A stretch of DNA of 64,000 bases from Bombus terrestris. Taxonomy: Eukaryota; Arthropoda; Insecta; Hymenoptera; Apidae. A program made the translations under genes and the position numbers. The stretch covers positions 558,001 through 622,000 of the forward strand of contig NC_063275.1 of NCBI RefSeq assembly GCF_910591885.1, written 5' to 3'. A model generated the notes under the pieces. That model was not told where the DNA came from, made no database searches, and worked only from the letters and a program-made list of their open reading frames with translations. Of the stretch, positions 1 through 17,300 are shown piece by piece. Numbering within the stretch: position 1 is the stretch's first letter; every line of letters starts with the position of its first letter.

Positions 1-222
1 CTATTACTATACAACGTTATACGTTATATCGTAATACTATACAACGTTATACGTTATATCGCAATACTATACAACGTTGTACGTTATATCGTAATAGTAT
101 ATAACGTTATACGTTATATGGTAATACAATATAACGTTATACGTTATATCGTAATACTATACAACGTTATTCGTTATATCGTAATAGTATATAACGTTAT
201 ACGTTATATCCTATTACTATAC
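1..222. repeat. Partial block at left edge (7 full units)
   Basis: Twelve bases of a cut unit are followed by seven full 30-bp units up to the first 23-bp unit. It is the left end of a segment that recurs 4,486 bp downstream (position 1 aligns with 4487). Shared marks are the AACGTTGTACG unit near 73 and an ATTCG variant near 170. The array clearly continues beyond the window. Confidence 0.93.
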
Positions 223-3125
223 AACGTTATATCGCAATAGAATATAACGTTATACGTTATATCCTATTACTATACAACGTTATACGTTATATCGTAATAG
301 TATATAACGTTATACATTATATCCTATTACTATACAACGTTATACGTTATATCGTAATAGTATATAACGTTATACGTTATATCGTAAGACTATACAACGT
401 TATACGTTATATCGCAATACTATACAACGTTATACGTTATATCGTAATAGTATATAACGTTATACGTTATATCGTAATAGTATATAACGTTATACGTTAT
501 ATCGTAATAGTATATAACGTTATACGTTATATCGTATTACTATACAACGTTATACGTTATATCGTATTACTATACAACGTTATACGTTATATCGTATTAC
601 TATACAACGTTATACGTTATATCGTATTACTATACAACGTTATACGTTATATCGTAATAGTATATAACGTTATACGTTATATCGTAACACTATACAACGT
701 TATACGTTATATCGTAATAGTATATAACGTTATACCTTATATCGTAATACTATACAACGTTATACGTTATATCGTATTACTATACAACGTTATACGTTAT
801 ATCGTAATAGTATATAACGTTATACATTATATCGTATTACTATACAACGTTATACGTTATATCGTATTACTATACAACGTTATACGTTATATCGTATTAC
901 TATACAACGTTATACGTTATATCGTAATAGTATATAACGTTAGACGTTATATGGTAATACAATATAACGTTATACGTTATATGGTAATACAATATAACGT
1001 TATACGTTATATCGTAATACTATACAACGTTATACGTTATATCGTAATAGTATATAACGTTATACATTATATCCTATTACTATACAACGTTATACGTTAT
1101 ATCGTAATAGTATATAACGTTATACATTATATCCTATTACTATACAACGTTATACGTTATATCGTAATAGTATATAACGTTATACGTTATATCGTAATAC
1201 TATACAACGTTATACGTTATATCGTAATAGTATATAACGTTATACATTATATCCTATTACTATACAACGTTATACGTTATATCGTAATAGTATATAACGT
1301 TATACGTTATATCGTAATACTATACAACGTTATACGTTATATCGTATTACTATACAACGTTATACATTATATCCTATTACTATACAACGTTATACGTTAT
1401 ATCGTAATAGTATATAACGTTATACATTATATCCTATTACTATACAACGTTATACGTTATATCGTAATAGTATATAACGTTATACATTATATCCTATTAC
1501 TATACAACGTTATACGTTATATCGTAATAGTATATAACGTTATACGTTATATGGTAATACAATATAACGTTATACCTTATATTGTAATACTATACAACGT
1601 TATACGTTATATCGTAATAGTATATAACGTTATACATTATATCCTATTACTATACAACGTTATACGTTATATCGTAATAGTATATAACGTTATACGTTAT
1701 ATCGTAATACTATACAACGTTATACGTTATATCGCAATACTATACAACGTTATACGTTATATCGTAATAGTATATAACGTTATACGTTATATGGTAATAC
1801 AATATAACGTTATACGTTATATCGTAATACTATACAACGTTATACGTTATATCGTAATAGTATATAACGTTATACGTTATATGGTAATACAATATAACGT
1901 TATACCTTATATCGTAATATTATACAACGTTATAAGTTATATCGTATTACTATACAATGTTATACGTTATATCGTATTACTATACAGCGTTATACGTTAT
2001 ATCGTAATAGTATATAACGTTATACGTTATATGGTAATAGTATATGACGTTATACGTTATATGGTAATAGTATATAACGTTATACGTTATATGGTAATAC
2101 AATATAGCGTTATACGTTATATCGTAATACTATACAACTTTATACGTTATATCGTAATAGTATATAACGTTATACATTATATCCTATTACTATATAACGT
2201 TATACGTTATATCGTAATAGTATATAACGTTATACATTATATCTTATTACTATACAACGTTATACGTTATATCGTAATAGTATATAACGTTAGACGTTAT
2301 ATCGTAATACTATACGACGTTATACGTTATATCGCAATAGTATATAATGTTATACGTTATATCGTAACACAATATAACGTTATACCTTATATCGTAATAC
2401 TATACAGAGTTATACGTTATATCGGAATAGTATATAACGTTATACATTATATCCTATTACTATACAACGTTATACGTTATATCGTATTACTATACAACGT
2501 TATACGTTATATCGTAATACTATACAACGTTATACGTTATATCGTAATAGTATATAACGTTATACGTTATATGGTAATACAATATAACGTTATACCTTAT
2601 ATCGTAATACTATACAACGTTATACGTTATATCGTATTACTATACAACGTTATACGTTATATCGTATTACTATACAACGTTATACGTTATATCGTAATAG
2701 TATATAACGTTATACGTTATATGGTAATAGTATATAACGTTATACGTTATATGGTAATACAATATAACGTTATACGTTATATCGTAATACTATACAACGT
2801 TATACGTTATATCGTAATAGTATATAACGTTATACGTTATATGGTAATAGTATATAACGTTGTACGTTATATCGTAATAGTATATAACGTTATACGTTAT
2901 ATGGTAATACAATATAACGTTATACGTTATATCGTAATACTATAAAACGTTATACGTTATATCGCAATACTATACAACGTTATACGTTATATCGTAATAG
3001 TATATAACGTTATACGTTATATGGTAATACAATATAACGTTATACGTTATATCGTAATACTATACAACGTTATTCGTTATATCGTAATAGTATATAACGT
3101 TATACGTTATATCCTATTACTACAC
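223..3125. repeat. Block of 97 units opened by a 23-bp unit
   Basis: It has 96 full units plus the 23-bp unit at 223-245, whose tail is the variant CGCAATAGAATAT. Four consecutive ATTAC-tail units lie at about 537-655. The long open frame beginning at 951 ends at 2943-2945, where CTATAC became CTATAA. The block is homologous to 4709-8091, which is 480 bp longer. Confidence 0.93.
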
Positions 3126-4708
3126 AACGTTATATCGTAATAGTATATAACGTTATACGTTATATCCTATTACTATACAACGTTATACGTTATATCGTAA
3201 TAGTATATAACGTTATACATTATATCCTATTACTATACAACGTTATACGTTATATCGTAATAGTATATAACGTTATACGTTATATCGTAATACTATACAA
3301 CGTTATACGTTATATCGCAATACTATACAACGTTATACGTTATATCGTAATAGTATATAACGTTATACGTTATATCGTAATAGTATATAACGTTATACGT
3401 TATATGGTAATACAATATAACGTTATACGTTATATCGTAATACTATACAGCGTTATACGTTATATCTTAATAGTATATAACGTTATACGTTATATCGTAT
3501 TACTATACAACGTTATACGTTATATCGTAATAGCATATAACGTTATACGTTATATGGTAATTGTATATAACGTTATACGTTATATGGTAATACAATATAA
3601 CGTTATACGTTATATCGTAATACTATACAACGCTATACGTTATATCGTAATAGTATATAACGTTATACATTATATCCTATTACTATACAACGTTATACGT
3701 TATATCGTAATAGTATATAACGTTATACATTATATCCTATTACTATACAACGTTATACGTTATATCGTAATAGTATATAACGTTAGACGTTATATCGTAA
3801 TACTATACGACGTTATACGTTATATCGCAATAGTATATAACGTTATACGTTATATCGTAACACAATATAACGTTATACATTATATCCTATTACTATACAA
3901 CGTTATACGTTATATCGTAATAGTATATAACGTTATACGTTATATGGTAATACAATATAACGTTATACCTTATATCGTAATACTATACAACGTTATACGT
4001 TATATCGTATTACTATACAACGTTATACGTTATATCGTATTACTATACAACGTTATACGTTATATCGTAATAGTATATAACGTTATACGTTATATGGTAA
4101 TAGTATATAACGTTATACGTTATATGGTAATACAATATAACGTTATACGTTATATCGTAATACTATACAACGTTATACGTTTTATCGTAATAGTATATAA
4201 CGTTATACATTATATCCTATTACTATACAACGTTATACGTTATATCGTAATAGTATATAACGTTAGACGTTATATCGTAATACTATACGACGTTATACGT
4301 TATATCGCAATAGTATATAACGTTAGACGTTATATCGTAATACTATACGACGTTATACGTTATATCGCAATAGTATATAACGTTATACGTTATATCGTAA
4401 CACAATATAACGTTATACCTTATATCGTAATACTATACAAGGTTATACGTTATATCGGAATAGTATATAACGTTATACATTATATCCTATTACTATACAA
4501 CGTTATACGTTATATCGTAATACTATACAACGTTATACGTTATATCGTAATACTATACAACGTTGTACGTTATATCGTAATAGTATATAACGTTATACGT
4601 TATATGGTAATACAATATAACGTTATACGTTATATCGTAATACTATACAACGTTATTCGTTATATCGTAATAGTATATAACGTTATACGTTATATCCTAT
4701 TACTATAC
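3126..4708. repeat. Block of 53 units opened by a 23-bp unit
   Basis: It has 52 full units plus the 23-bp unit at 3126-3148. The unit just before it ends CTACAC instead of CTATAC, a mark shared with the boundary at 8092. The first ~750 bp match the block at 8092 at a spacing of 4,966 bp and then diverge near 3,878. A 60-bp dimer marked by TTAGACG then TACGACG is present twice in a row at about 4,261-4,380. Confidence 0.92.
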
Positions 4709-7700
4709 AACGTTATATCGCAATAGAATATAACGTTATACGTTATATCCTATTACTATACAACGTTATACGTTATATCGTAATAGTATATAACGTTATA
4801 CATTATATCCTATTACTATACAACGTTATACGTTATATCGTAATAGTATATAACGTTATACGTTATATCGTAAGACTATACAACGTTATACGTTATATCG
4901 CAATACTATACAACGTTATACGTTATATCGTAATAGTATATAACGTTATACGTTATATCGTAATAGTATATAACGTTATACGTTATATCGTAATAGTATA
5001 TAACGTTATACGTTATATCGTATTACTATACAACGTTATACGTTATATCGTATTACTATACAACGTTATACGTTATATCGTATTACTATACAACGTTATA
5101 CGTTATATCGTATTACTATACAACGTTATACGTTATATCGTATTACTATACAACGTTATACGTTATATCGTATTACTATACAACGTTATACGTTATATCG
5201 TAATAGTATATAACGTTATACGTTATATCGTAACACTATACAACGTTATACGTTATATCGTAATAGTATATAACGTTATACGTTATATGGTAATACAATA
5301 TAACGTTATACCTTATATCGTAATACTATACAACGTTATACGTTATATCGTATTACTATACAACGTTATACGTTATATCGTATTACTATACAACGTTATA
5401 CGTTATATCGTATTACTATACAACGTTATACGTTATATCGTAATAGTATATAACGTTATACGTTATATGGTAATAGTATATAGCGTTATACGTTATATGG
5501 TAATACAATATAACGTTATACGTTATATCGTAATACTATACAACGTTATACGTTATATCGTAATAGTATATAACGTTATACATTATATCCTATTACTATA
5601 CAACGTTATACGTTATATCGTAATAGTGTATAACGTTAGACGTTATATCGTAATACTATACGACGTTATACGTTATATCGCAATAGTATATAACGTTATA
5701 CGTTATATCGTAACACAATATAACGTTATACCTTATATCGTAATACTATACAAGGTTATACGTTATATCGGAATAGTATATAACGTTATACATTATATCG
5801 TATTACTATACAACGTTATACGTTATATCGTATTACTATACAACGTTATACGTTATATCGTATTACTATACAACGTTATACGTTATATCGTAATAGTATA
5901 TAACGTTAGACGTTATATGGTAATACAATATAACGTTATACGTTATATGGTAATACAATATAACGTTATACGTTATATCGTAATACTATACAACGTTATA
6001 CGTTATATCGTAATAGTATATAACGTTATACATTATATCCTATTACTATACAACGTTATACGTTATATCGTAATAGTATATAACGTTATACATTATATCC
6101 TATTACTATACAACGTTATACGTTATATCGTAATAGTATATAACGTTATACGTTATATCGTAATACTATACAACGTTATACGTTATATCGTAATAGTATA
6201 TAACGTTATACATTATATCCTATTACTATACAACGTTATACGTTATATAGTAATAGTATATAACGTTATACCTTATATCGTAATACTATACAACGTTATA
6301 CGTTATATCGTATTACTATACAACGTTATACATTATATCCTATTACTATACAACGTTATACGTTATATCGTAATAGTATATAACGTTATACATTATATCC
6401 TATTACTATACAACGTTATACGTTATATCGTAATAGTATATAACGTTATACATTATATCCTATTACTATACAACGTTATACGTTATATCGTAATAGTATA
6501 TAACGTTATACGTTATATGGTAATACAATATAACGTTATACCTTATATTGTAATACTATACAACGTTATACGTTATATCGTAATAGTATATAACGTTATA
6601 CATTATATCCTATTACTATACAACGTTATACGTTATATCGTAATAGTATATAACGTTATACGTTATATCGTAATACTATACAACGTTATACGTTATATCG
6701 CAATACTATACAACGTTATACGTTATATCGTAATAGTATATAACGTTATACGTTATATGGTAATACAATATAACGTTATACGTTATATCGTAATACTATA
6801 CAACGTTATACGTTATATCGTAATAGTATATAACGTTATACGTTATATGGTAATACAATATAACGTTATACCTTATATCGTAATATTATACAACGTTATA
6901 AGTTATATCGTATTACTATACAATGTTATACGTTATATCGTATTACTATACAGCGTTATACGTTATATCGTAATAGTATATAACGTTATACGTTATATGG
7001 TAATAGTATATGACGTTATACGTTATATGGTAATAGTATATAACGTTATACGTTATATGGTAATACAATATAGCGTTATACGTTATATCGTAATACTATA
7101 CAACTTTATACGTTATATCGTAATAGTATATAACGTTATACATTATATCCTATTACTATATAACGTTATACGTTATATCGTAATAGTATATAACGTTATA
7201 CATTATATCTTATTACTATACAACGTTATACGTTATATCGTAATAGTATATAACGTTAGACGTTATATCGTAATACTATACGACGTTATACGTTATATCG
7301 CAATAGTATATAATGTTATACGTTATATCGTAACACAATATAACGTTATACCTTATATCGTAATACTATACAGAGTTATACGTTATATCGGAATAGTATA
7401 TAACGTTATACATTATATCCTATTACTATACAACGTTATACGTTATATCGTATTACTATACAACGTTATACGTTATATCGTAATACTATACAACGTTATA
7501 CGTTATATCGTAATAGTATATAACGTTATACGTTATATGGTAATACAATATAACGTTATACCTTATATCGTAATACTATACAACGTTATACGTTATATCG
7601 TATTACTATACAACGTTATACGTTATATCGTATTACTATACAACGTTATACGTTATATCGTAATAGTATATAACGTTATACGTTATATGGTAATAGTATA

Positions 7701-8091
7701 TAACGTTATACGTTATATGGTAATACAATATAACGTTATACGTTATATCGTAATACTATACAACGTTATACGTTATATCGTAATAGTATATAACGTTATA
7801 CGTTATATGGTAATAGTATATAACGTTATACGTTATATCGTAATAGTATATAACGTTATACGTTATATGGTAATACAATATAACGTTATACGTTATATCG
7901 TAATACTATACAACGTTATACGTTATATCGCAATACTATACAACGTTATACGTTATATCGTAATAGTATATAACGTTATACGTTATATGGTAATACAATA
8001 TAACGTTATACGTTATATCGTAATACTATACAACGTTATTCGTTATATCGTAATAGTATATAACGTTATACGTTATATCCTATTACTACAC
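4709..8091. repeat. Block of 113 units opened by a 23-bp unit
   Basis: It has 112 full units plus the 23-bp unit at 4709-4731, with the same CGCAATAGAATAT tail as at 223. It repeats the 223-3125 block with two gains: six instead of four ATTAC-tail units (about 5,021-5,200) and about 14 further units, roughly 5,461-5,880, carrying the TAGACG, TACGACG, AACACAATAT and CAAGGTT variants found elsewhere in the array. Confidence 0.93.
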
Positions 8092-11000
8092 AACGTTATA
8101 TCGTAATAGTATATAACGTTATACGTTATATCCTATTACTATACAACGTTATACGTTATATCGTAATAGTATATAACGTTATACATTATATCCTATTACT
8201 ATACAACGTTATACGTTATATCGTAATAGTATATAACGTTATACGTTATATCGTAATACTATACAACGTTATACGTTATATCGCAATACTATACAACGTT
8301 ATACGTTATATCGTAATAGTATATAACGTTATACGTTATATCGTAATAGTATATAACGTTATACGTTATATGGTAATACAATATAACGTTATACGTTATA
8401 TCGTAATACTATACAGCGTTATACGTTATATCTTAATAGTATATAACGTTATACGTTATATCGTATTACTATACAACGTTATACGTTATATCGTAATAGC
8501 ATATAACGTTATACGTTATATGGTAATAGTATATAACGTTATACGTTATATGGTAATACAATATAACGTTATACGTTATATCGTAATACTATACAACGCT
8601 ATACGTTATATCGTAATAGTATATAACGTTATACATTATATCCTATTACTATACAACGTTATACGTTATATCGTAATAGTATATAACGTTATACATTATA
8701 TCCTATTACTATACAACGTTATACGTTATATCGTAATAGTATATAACGTTAGACGTTATATCGTAATACTATACGACGTTATACGTTATATCGCAATAGT
8801 ATATAACGTTATACGTTATATCGTAACACAATATAACGTTATACCTTATATCGTAATACTATACAAGGTTATACGTTATATCGGAATAGTATATAACGTT
8901 ATACATTATATCCTATTACTATACAACGTTATACGTTATATCGTAATACTATACAACGTTATACGTTATATCGCAATACTATACAACGTTATACGTTATA
9001 TCGTAATGGTATATAACGTTATACGTTATATCCGATTACTATACAACGTTATACCTGATATCGTAATACTATACAACATTATACGCTATATCGTATTACT
9101 ATACAACGTTATACGTTATGTCGTATTACTATACAACGTTATACGTTATATCGTAATATTATATAACGTTATACGTTATATGGTAATACAATATAACGTT
9201 ATACGTTATATCGCAATACTATACAACGTTATACGTTATATCGTAATAGTATATAACGTTATACGTTATATCGTAATAGTATATAACGTTATACGTTATA
9301 TCGTAACACTATACAACGTTATACGTTATATCGTAATAGTATATAACGTTATACGTTATATCGTATTACTATAGAACGTTATACGTTATATCGTATTACT
9401 ATACAACGTTATACGTTATATCGTATTACTATACAACGTTATACGTTATATCGTATTACTATACAACGTTATACGTTATATCGTATTACTATACAACGTT
9501 ATACGTTATATCGTAATAGTATATAACGTTATACGTTATATGGTAATACAATATAACGTTAAATGTTATATCGTAATACTATACAACGTTATACGTTATA
9601 TCTTAATAGTATATAACGTTATACGTTATATCGTATTACTATACAACGTTATACGTTATATCGTATTACTATACAACGTTATACGTTATATCGTAATACT
9701 AAACAACGTCATACGTTATATCGTAATAGTATATAACGTTATACGTTATATGGTAATACAATATAACGTTATACCTTATATCGTAATACTATACAACGTT
9801 ATACGTTATATCGTATTACTATACAACGTTATACGTTATATCGTATTACTATACAACGTTATACGTTATATCGTATTACTATACAACGTTATACGTTATA
9901 TCGTAATAGTATATAACGTTATACGTTATATGGTGATAGTATATAACGTTATACGTTATATGGTAATACAATATAACGTTATACGTTATATCGTAATACT
10001 ATACAACGTTATACGTTATATCGTAATAGTATATAACGTTATACATTATATCCTATTACTATACAACGTTATACGTTATATCGTAATAGTATATAACGTT
10101 ATAGATTATATCCTATTACTATACAACGTTATACGTTATATCGTAATAGTATATAACGTTATACGTTATATGGTAATGCAATATAACGTTATACGTTATA
10201 TCGTAATACTATACAACGTTATACGTTATATGGTAATACAATATAACGTTATACGTTATATCGTAATACTATACAACGTTATACGTTATATCTTAATAGT
10301 ATATAACGTTATACGTTATATCGTATTACCATACAACGTTATACGTTATATCGTATTACTATACAACGTTATACGTTATATCGTATTACTATACAACGTT
10401 ATACGTTATATCGTAATAGTATATAACGTTATACGTTATATGGTAATACAATATAACGTTATACGTTATATCGTAATACTATACAACGTTATACGTTATA
10501 TCGTAATAGTATATAACGTTATACATTATATCCTATTACTATACAACGTTATACGTTATATCGTAATAGTATATAACGTTATACATTATATCCTATTACT
10601 ATACAACGTTATACGTTATATCGTAATAGTATATAACGTTATACGTTATATCGTAATACTATACAACGTTATACGTTATATCGCAATACTATACAACGTT
10701 ATACGTTATATCGTAATAGTATATAACGTTATACGTTATATGGTAATAGTATATAACGTTATACGTTATATGGTAATACAATATAACGTTATACGTTATA
10801 TCGTAATACTATACCACGTTATACGTTATATCGTAATAGTATATAACGTTATACATTATATCCTATTACTATACAACGTTATACGTTATATCGTAATAGT
10901 ATATAACGTTAGACGTTATATCGTAATACTATACGACGTTATACGTTATATCGCAATAGTATATAACGTTAGACGTTATATCGTAATACTATACGACGTT

Positions 11001-13034
11001 ATACGTTATATCGCAATAGTATATAACGTTATACGTTATATCGTAACACAATATAACGTTATACCTTATATCGTAATACTATACAACGTTATACGTTATA
11101 TCGTATTACTATACAACGTTATACGTTATATCGTATTACTATACAACGTTATACGTTATATCGTAATAGTATATAACGTTATACGTTATATGGTAATAGT
11201 ATATAACGTTATACGTTATATGGTAATACAATATAACGTTATACGTTATATCGTAATACTATACCACGTTATACGTTATATCGTAATAGTATATAACGTT
11301 ATACATTATATCCTATTACTATACAACGTTATACGTTATATCGTAATAGTATATAACGTTAGACGTTATATCGTAATACTATACGACGTTATACGTTATA
11401 TCGCAATAGTATATAACGTTAGACGTTATATCGTAATACTATACAACGTTATACGTTATATCGCAATACTATACAACGTTATACGTTATATCGTAATAGT
11501 ATATAACGTTATACGTTATATGGTAATAGTATATAACGTTATACGTTATATGGTAATACAATATAACGTTATACGTTATATCGTATTACTATACAACGTT
11601 ATACGTTATATCGTATTACTATACAACGTTATACGTTATATCGTAATAGTATATAACGTTATACGTTATATGGTAATACAATATAACGTTATACGTTATA
11701 TCGTAATACTATACAACGTTATACGTTATATCGTAATAGTATATAACGTTATACATTATATCCTATTACTATACAACGTTATACGTTATATCGTAATAGT
11801 ATATAACGTTATACATTATATCCTATTACTATACAACGTTATACGTTATATCGTAATAGTATATAACGTTATACGTTATATCGTAATACTATACAACGTT
11901 ATACGTTATATCGCAATACTATACAACGTTATACGTTATATCGTAATAGTATATAACGTTATACGTTATATGGTAATAGTATATAACGTTATACGTTATA
12001 TGGTAATACAATATAACGTTATACGTTATATCGTAATACTATACCACGTTATACGTTATATCGTAATAGTATATAACGTTATACATTATATCCTATTACT
12101 ATACAACGTTATACGTTATATCGTAATAGTATATAACGTTAGACGTTATATCGTAATACTATACGACGTTATACGTTATATCGCAATAGTATATAACGTT
12201 AGACGTTATATCGTAATACTATACGACGTTATACGTTATATCGCAATAGTATATAACGTTATACGTTATATCGTAACACAATATAACGTTATACCTTATA
12301 TCGTAATACTATACAACGTTATACGTTATATCGTATTACTATACAACGTTATACGTTATATCGTATTACTATACAACGTTATACGTTATATCGTAATAGT
12401 ATATAACGTTATACGTTATATGGTAATAGTATATAACGTTATACGTTATATGGTAATACAATATAACGTTATACGTTATATCGTAATACTATACCACGTT
12501 ATACGTTATATCGTAATAGTATATAACGTTATACATTATATCCTATTACTATACAACGTTATACGTTATATCGTAATAGTATATAACGTTAGACGTTATA
12601 TCGTAATACTATACGACGTTATACGTTATATCGCAATAGTATATAACGTTAGACGTTATATCGTAATACTATACGACGTTATACGTTATATCGCAATAGT
12701 ATATAACGTTATACGTTATATCGTAACACAATATAACGTTATACCTTATATCGTAATACTATACAAGGTTATACGTTATATCGGAATAGTATATAACGTT
12801 ATACATTATATCCTATTACTATACAACGTTATACGTTATATCGTAATACTATACAACGTTATACGTTATATCGCAATACTATACAACGTTATACGTTATA
12901 TCGTAATAGTATATAACGTTATACGTTATATGGTAATACAATATAACGTTATACGTTATATCGTAATACTATACAACGTTATTCGTTATATCGTAATAGT
13001 ATATAACGTTATACGTTATATCCTATTACTATAC
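8092..13034. repeat. Block of 165 units opened by a 23-bp unit
   Basis: It has 164 full units plus the 23-bp unit at 8092-8114. It begins as a copy of the 3126 block, then carries a four-unit marker cassette (CCGATTAC, CCTGAT, CAACATT, CGCTAT, TTATGTCG) at about 9,031-9,125, a TAG at 9372-9374, and a run of ATTAC-tail units at about 9,361-9,510. Scattered private variants occur at 9,561 (AAATGTT), 9,691-9,712 and 9,932. The 1,230-bp-spaced repeat occupies about 10,340-12,680. Confidence 0.92.
10340..12682. repeat. 1,230-bp spaced higher-order repeat, first locus
   Basis: The rare ATACCACG variant occurs at 10,811, 11,261, 12,041 and 12,491: spacings of 450, 780 and 450, so pairs lie 1,230 bp (41 units) apart. 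About 1.1 kb on each side aligns at this spacing before diverging near 11,452 and 12,682. Nested 450- and 1,230-bp periods indicate two rounds of unequal exchange. Confidence 0.88.
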
Positions 13035-14347
13035 AACGTTATATCGTAATAGAATATAACGTTATACGTTATATCCTATTACTATACAACGTTATACGTT
13101 ATATCGTAATAGTATATAACGTTATACATTATATCCTATTACTATACAACGTTATACGTTATATCGTAATAGTATATAACGTTATACGTTATATCGTAAG
13201 ACTATACAACGTTATACGTTATATCGCAATACTATACAACGTTATACGTTATATCGTAATAGTATATAACGTTATACGTTATATCGTAATAGTATATAAC
13301 GTTATACGTTATATCGTAACACTATACAACGTTATACGTTATATCGTAATAGTATATAACGTTATACGTTATATCGTATTACTATACAACGTTATACGTT
13401 ATATCGTATTACTATACAACGTTATACGTTATATCGTAATAGTATATAACGTTATACGTTATATGGTAATAGTATATAACGTTATACGTTATATGGTAAT
13501 ACAATATAACGTTATACGTTATATCGTAATACTATACAACGTTATACGTTATATCGTAATAGTATATAACGTTATACATTATATCCTATTACTATACAAC
13601 GTTATACGTTATATCGTAATAGTATATAACGTTATACATTATATCTTATTACTATACAACGTTATACGTTATATCGTAATAGTATATAACGTTAGACGTT
13701 ATATCGTAATACTATACGACGTTATACGTTATATCGCAATAGTATATAACGATATACGTTATATCGTAACACAATATAACGTTATACCTTATATCGTAAT
13801 ACTATACAAGGTTATACGTTATATCGGAATAGTATATAACGTTATACATTATATCCTATTACTATACAACGTTATACGTTATATCGTAATACTATACAAC
13901 GTTATACGTTATATCGCAATACTATACAACGTTATACGTTATATCGTAATAGTATATAACGTTATACGTTATATCCGATTACTATACAACGTTATACCTG
14001 ATATCGTAATACTATACAACATTATTCGCTATATCGTATTACTATACAACGTTATACGTTATGTCGTATTACTATACAACGTTATACGTTATATCGTAAT
14101 ATTATATAACGTTATACGTTATATGGTAATACAATATAACGTTATACGTTATATCGTAATACTATACAACGTTATACGTTATATCGCAATACTATACAAC
14201 GTTATACGTTATATCGTAATAGTATATAACGTTATACGTTATATGGTAATACAATATAACGTTATACGTTATATCGTAATACTATACAACGTTATTCGTT
14301 ATATCGTAATAGTATATAACGTTATACGTTATATCCTATTACTATAC
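13035..14347. repeat. Block of 44 units opened by a 23-bp unit
   Basis: It has 43 full units plus the 23-bp unit at 13035-13057, whose tail is CGTAATAGAATAT. It carries a GTAAGAC unit near 13,197, GATATACG at 13,751 and one four-unit marker cassette at about 13,977-14,070 with a private ATTATTCGC variant. It matches the block at 18241 at spacings of 5,206 and then 5,236 bp. Confidence 0.92.
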
Positions 14348-17300
14348 AACGTTATATCGTAATAGTATATAACGTTATACGTTATATCCTATTACTATAC
14401 AACGTTATACTTTATATCGTAATAGTATATAACGTTATACATTATATCCTATTACTATACAACATTATACGTTATATCGTAATAGTATATAACGTTATAC
14501 GTTATATCGTAATACTATACAACGTTATACGTTATATCGCAATACTATACAACGTTATACGTTAGATCGTAATAGTATATAACGTTATACGTTATATCGT
14601 AACAGTAAGTAACGTTATACGTTATATCGTAACACTGTACAACGTTATACGTTATATCGTAATAGTATATAACGTTATACGTTATATCGTATTACTATAC
14701 AACGTTATACGTTATATCGTAATAGTATATAACGTTATACATTATATCCTATTACTATACAACGTTATACGTTATATCGTAATAGTATATAACGTTATAC
14801 ATTATATCCTATTACTATACAACGTTATACGTTATATCGTAATAGTATATAACGTTATACGTTATATCGTATTACTATACAACGTTATACGTTATATCGT
14901 ATTACTATACAACGTTATACGTTATATCGTAATAGTATATAACGTTATATGTTATATGGTAATAGTATATAACGTTATACGTTATATGGTAATACAATAT
15001 AACGTTATACGTTATATCGTAATACTATACAACGTTATACGTTATATCGTAATAGTATATAACGTTATACATTATATCCTATTACTATACAACGTTATAC
15101 GTTATATCGTAATAGTATATAACGTTATACATTATATCCTATTACTATACAACGTTGTACGTTATATCGTAATAGTATATAACGTTAGACGTTATATCGT
15201 AATACTATACGACGTTATACGTTATATCGCAATAGTATATAACGTTATACGTTATATCGTAACACAATATAACGTTATACCTTATATCGTAATACTATAC
15301 AAGGTTATACGTTATATCGGAATAGTATATAACGTTATACATTATATCCTATTACTATACAACGTTATACGTTATATCGTAATACTATACAACGTTATAC
15401 GTTATATCGCAATACTATACAACGTTATACGTTATATCGTAATAGTATATAACGTTATACGTTATATCCGATTACTATACAACGTTATACCTGATATCGT
15501 AATACTATACAACATTATACGCTATATCGTATTACTATACAACGTTATACGTTATGTCGTATTACTATACAACGTTATACGTTATATCGCAATAGTATAT
15601 AACGTTATACGTTATATCGTAACACAATATAACGTTATACCTTATATCGTAATACTATACAAGGTTATACGTTATATCGTAATACTATACAACGTTATAC
15701 GTTATATCGTATTACTATACAACGTTATACGTTATATCGTATTACTATACAACGTTATACGTTATATCGTATTACTATACAACGATATACGTTATATCGT
15801 AATAGTATATAACGTTATACGTTATATGGTAATACAATATAACGTTATACGTTATATCGTAATAGTATATAACGTTATACGTTATATCGTACTACTATAC
15901 AACGTTATACGTTATATCGTATTACTTTACAACGTTATACGTTATATCGTATTACTATACAACGTTATACGTTATATCGTAATAGTATATAACGTTATAC
16001 GTTATATGGTAATACAATATAACGTTATACGTTATATCGTAATACTATACAACGTTATACGTTATATCGTAATAGTATATAACGTTATACCTTATATCCT
16101 ATTACTATACAACGTTATACGTTATATCGTAATAGTATATAACGTTATACATTATATCCTATTACTATACAACGTTATACGTTATATCGTAATAGTATAT
16201 AACGTTATACGTTATATCGTAATACTATACAACGTTATACGTTATATCGCAATACTATACAACGTTATACGTTATATCGTAATAGTATATAACGTTATAC
16301 GTTATATGGTAATACAATATAACGTTATACGTTATATCGTAATACTATACAACGTTATACGTTATATCGTAATAGTATATAACGTTATACGTTATATGGT
16401 AATACAATATAACGTTATACCTTATATCGTAATATTATACAACGTTATACGTTATATCGTATTACTATACAACGTTATACGTTATATCGTATTACTATAC
16501 AACGTTATACGTTATATCGTATTACTATACAACGTTATACGTTATATCGTAATAGTATATAACGTTAGACGTTATATGGTAATACAATATAACGTTATAC
16601 GTTATATCGTAATACTATACAACGTTATACGTTATATCTTAATAGTATATAACGTTATACGTTATATCGTATTACTATACAACGTTATACGTTATATCGT
16701 ATTACTATACAACGTTATACGTTATATCGTATTACTATACAACGTTATACGTTATATCGTAATACTATACAACGTTATACGTTATATCGTAATAGTATAT
16801 AACGTTATACATTATATCCTATTACTATACAACGTTATACGTTATATCGTAATAGTATATAACGTTATACGTTATATGGTAATACAATATAACGTTATAC
16901 GTTATATCGTAATACTATACAACGTTATACGTTATATCTTAATAGTATATAACGTTATACGTTATATCGTATTACTATACAACGTTATACGTTATATCGT
17001 ATTACTATACAACGTTATACGTTATATCGCAATACTATACAACGTTATACGTTATATCGTAATAGTATATAACGTTATACGTTATATCGTATTACTATAC
17101 AACGTTATACGTTATATCGTATTACTATACAACGTTATACGTTATATCGTATTACTATACAACGTTATACGTTATATCGTAATAGTATATAACGTTAGAC
17201 GTTATATGGTAATACAATATAACGTTATACGTTATATCGTAATACTATACAACGTTATACGTTATATCTTAATAGTATATAACGTTATACGTTATATCGT

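Larger units (their letters stand above)
1..8845. repeat. Segmental tandem duplication, 4,486-4,966 bp spacing
   Basis: Positions 1 to about 3,878 recur at 4,487 to about 8,845. Spacing is 4,486 bp at the left and 4,966 bp at the right; the 480-bp gain is 60 bp of ATTAC-tail units plus about 420 bp inserted. Shared rare variants (GAATAT short unit, TATGACG, AACTTTATACG, CTACACAACG) show common descent. The left limit is outside the window. Confidence 0.9.
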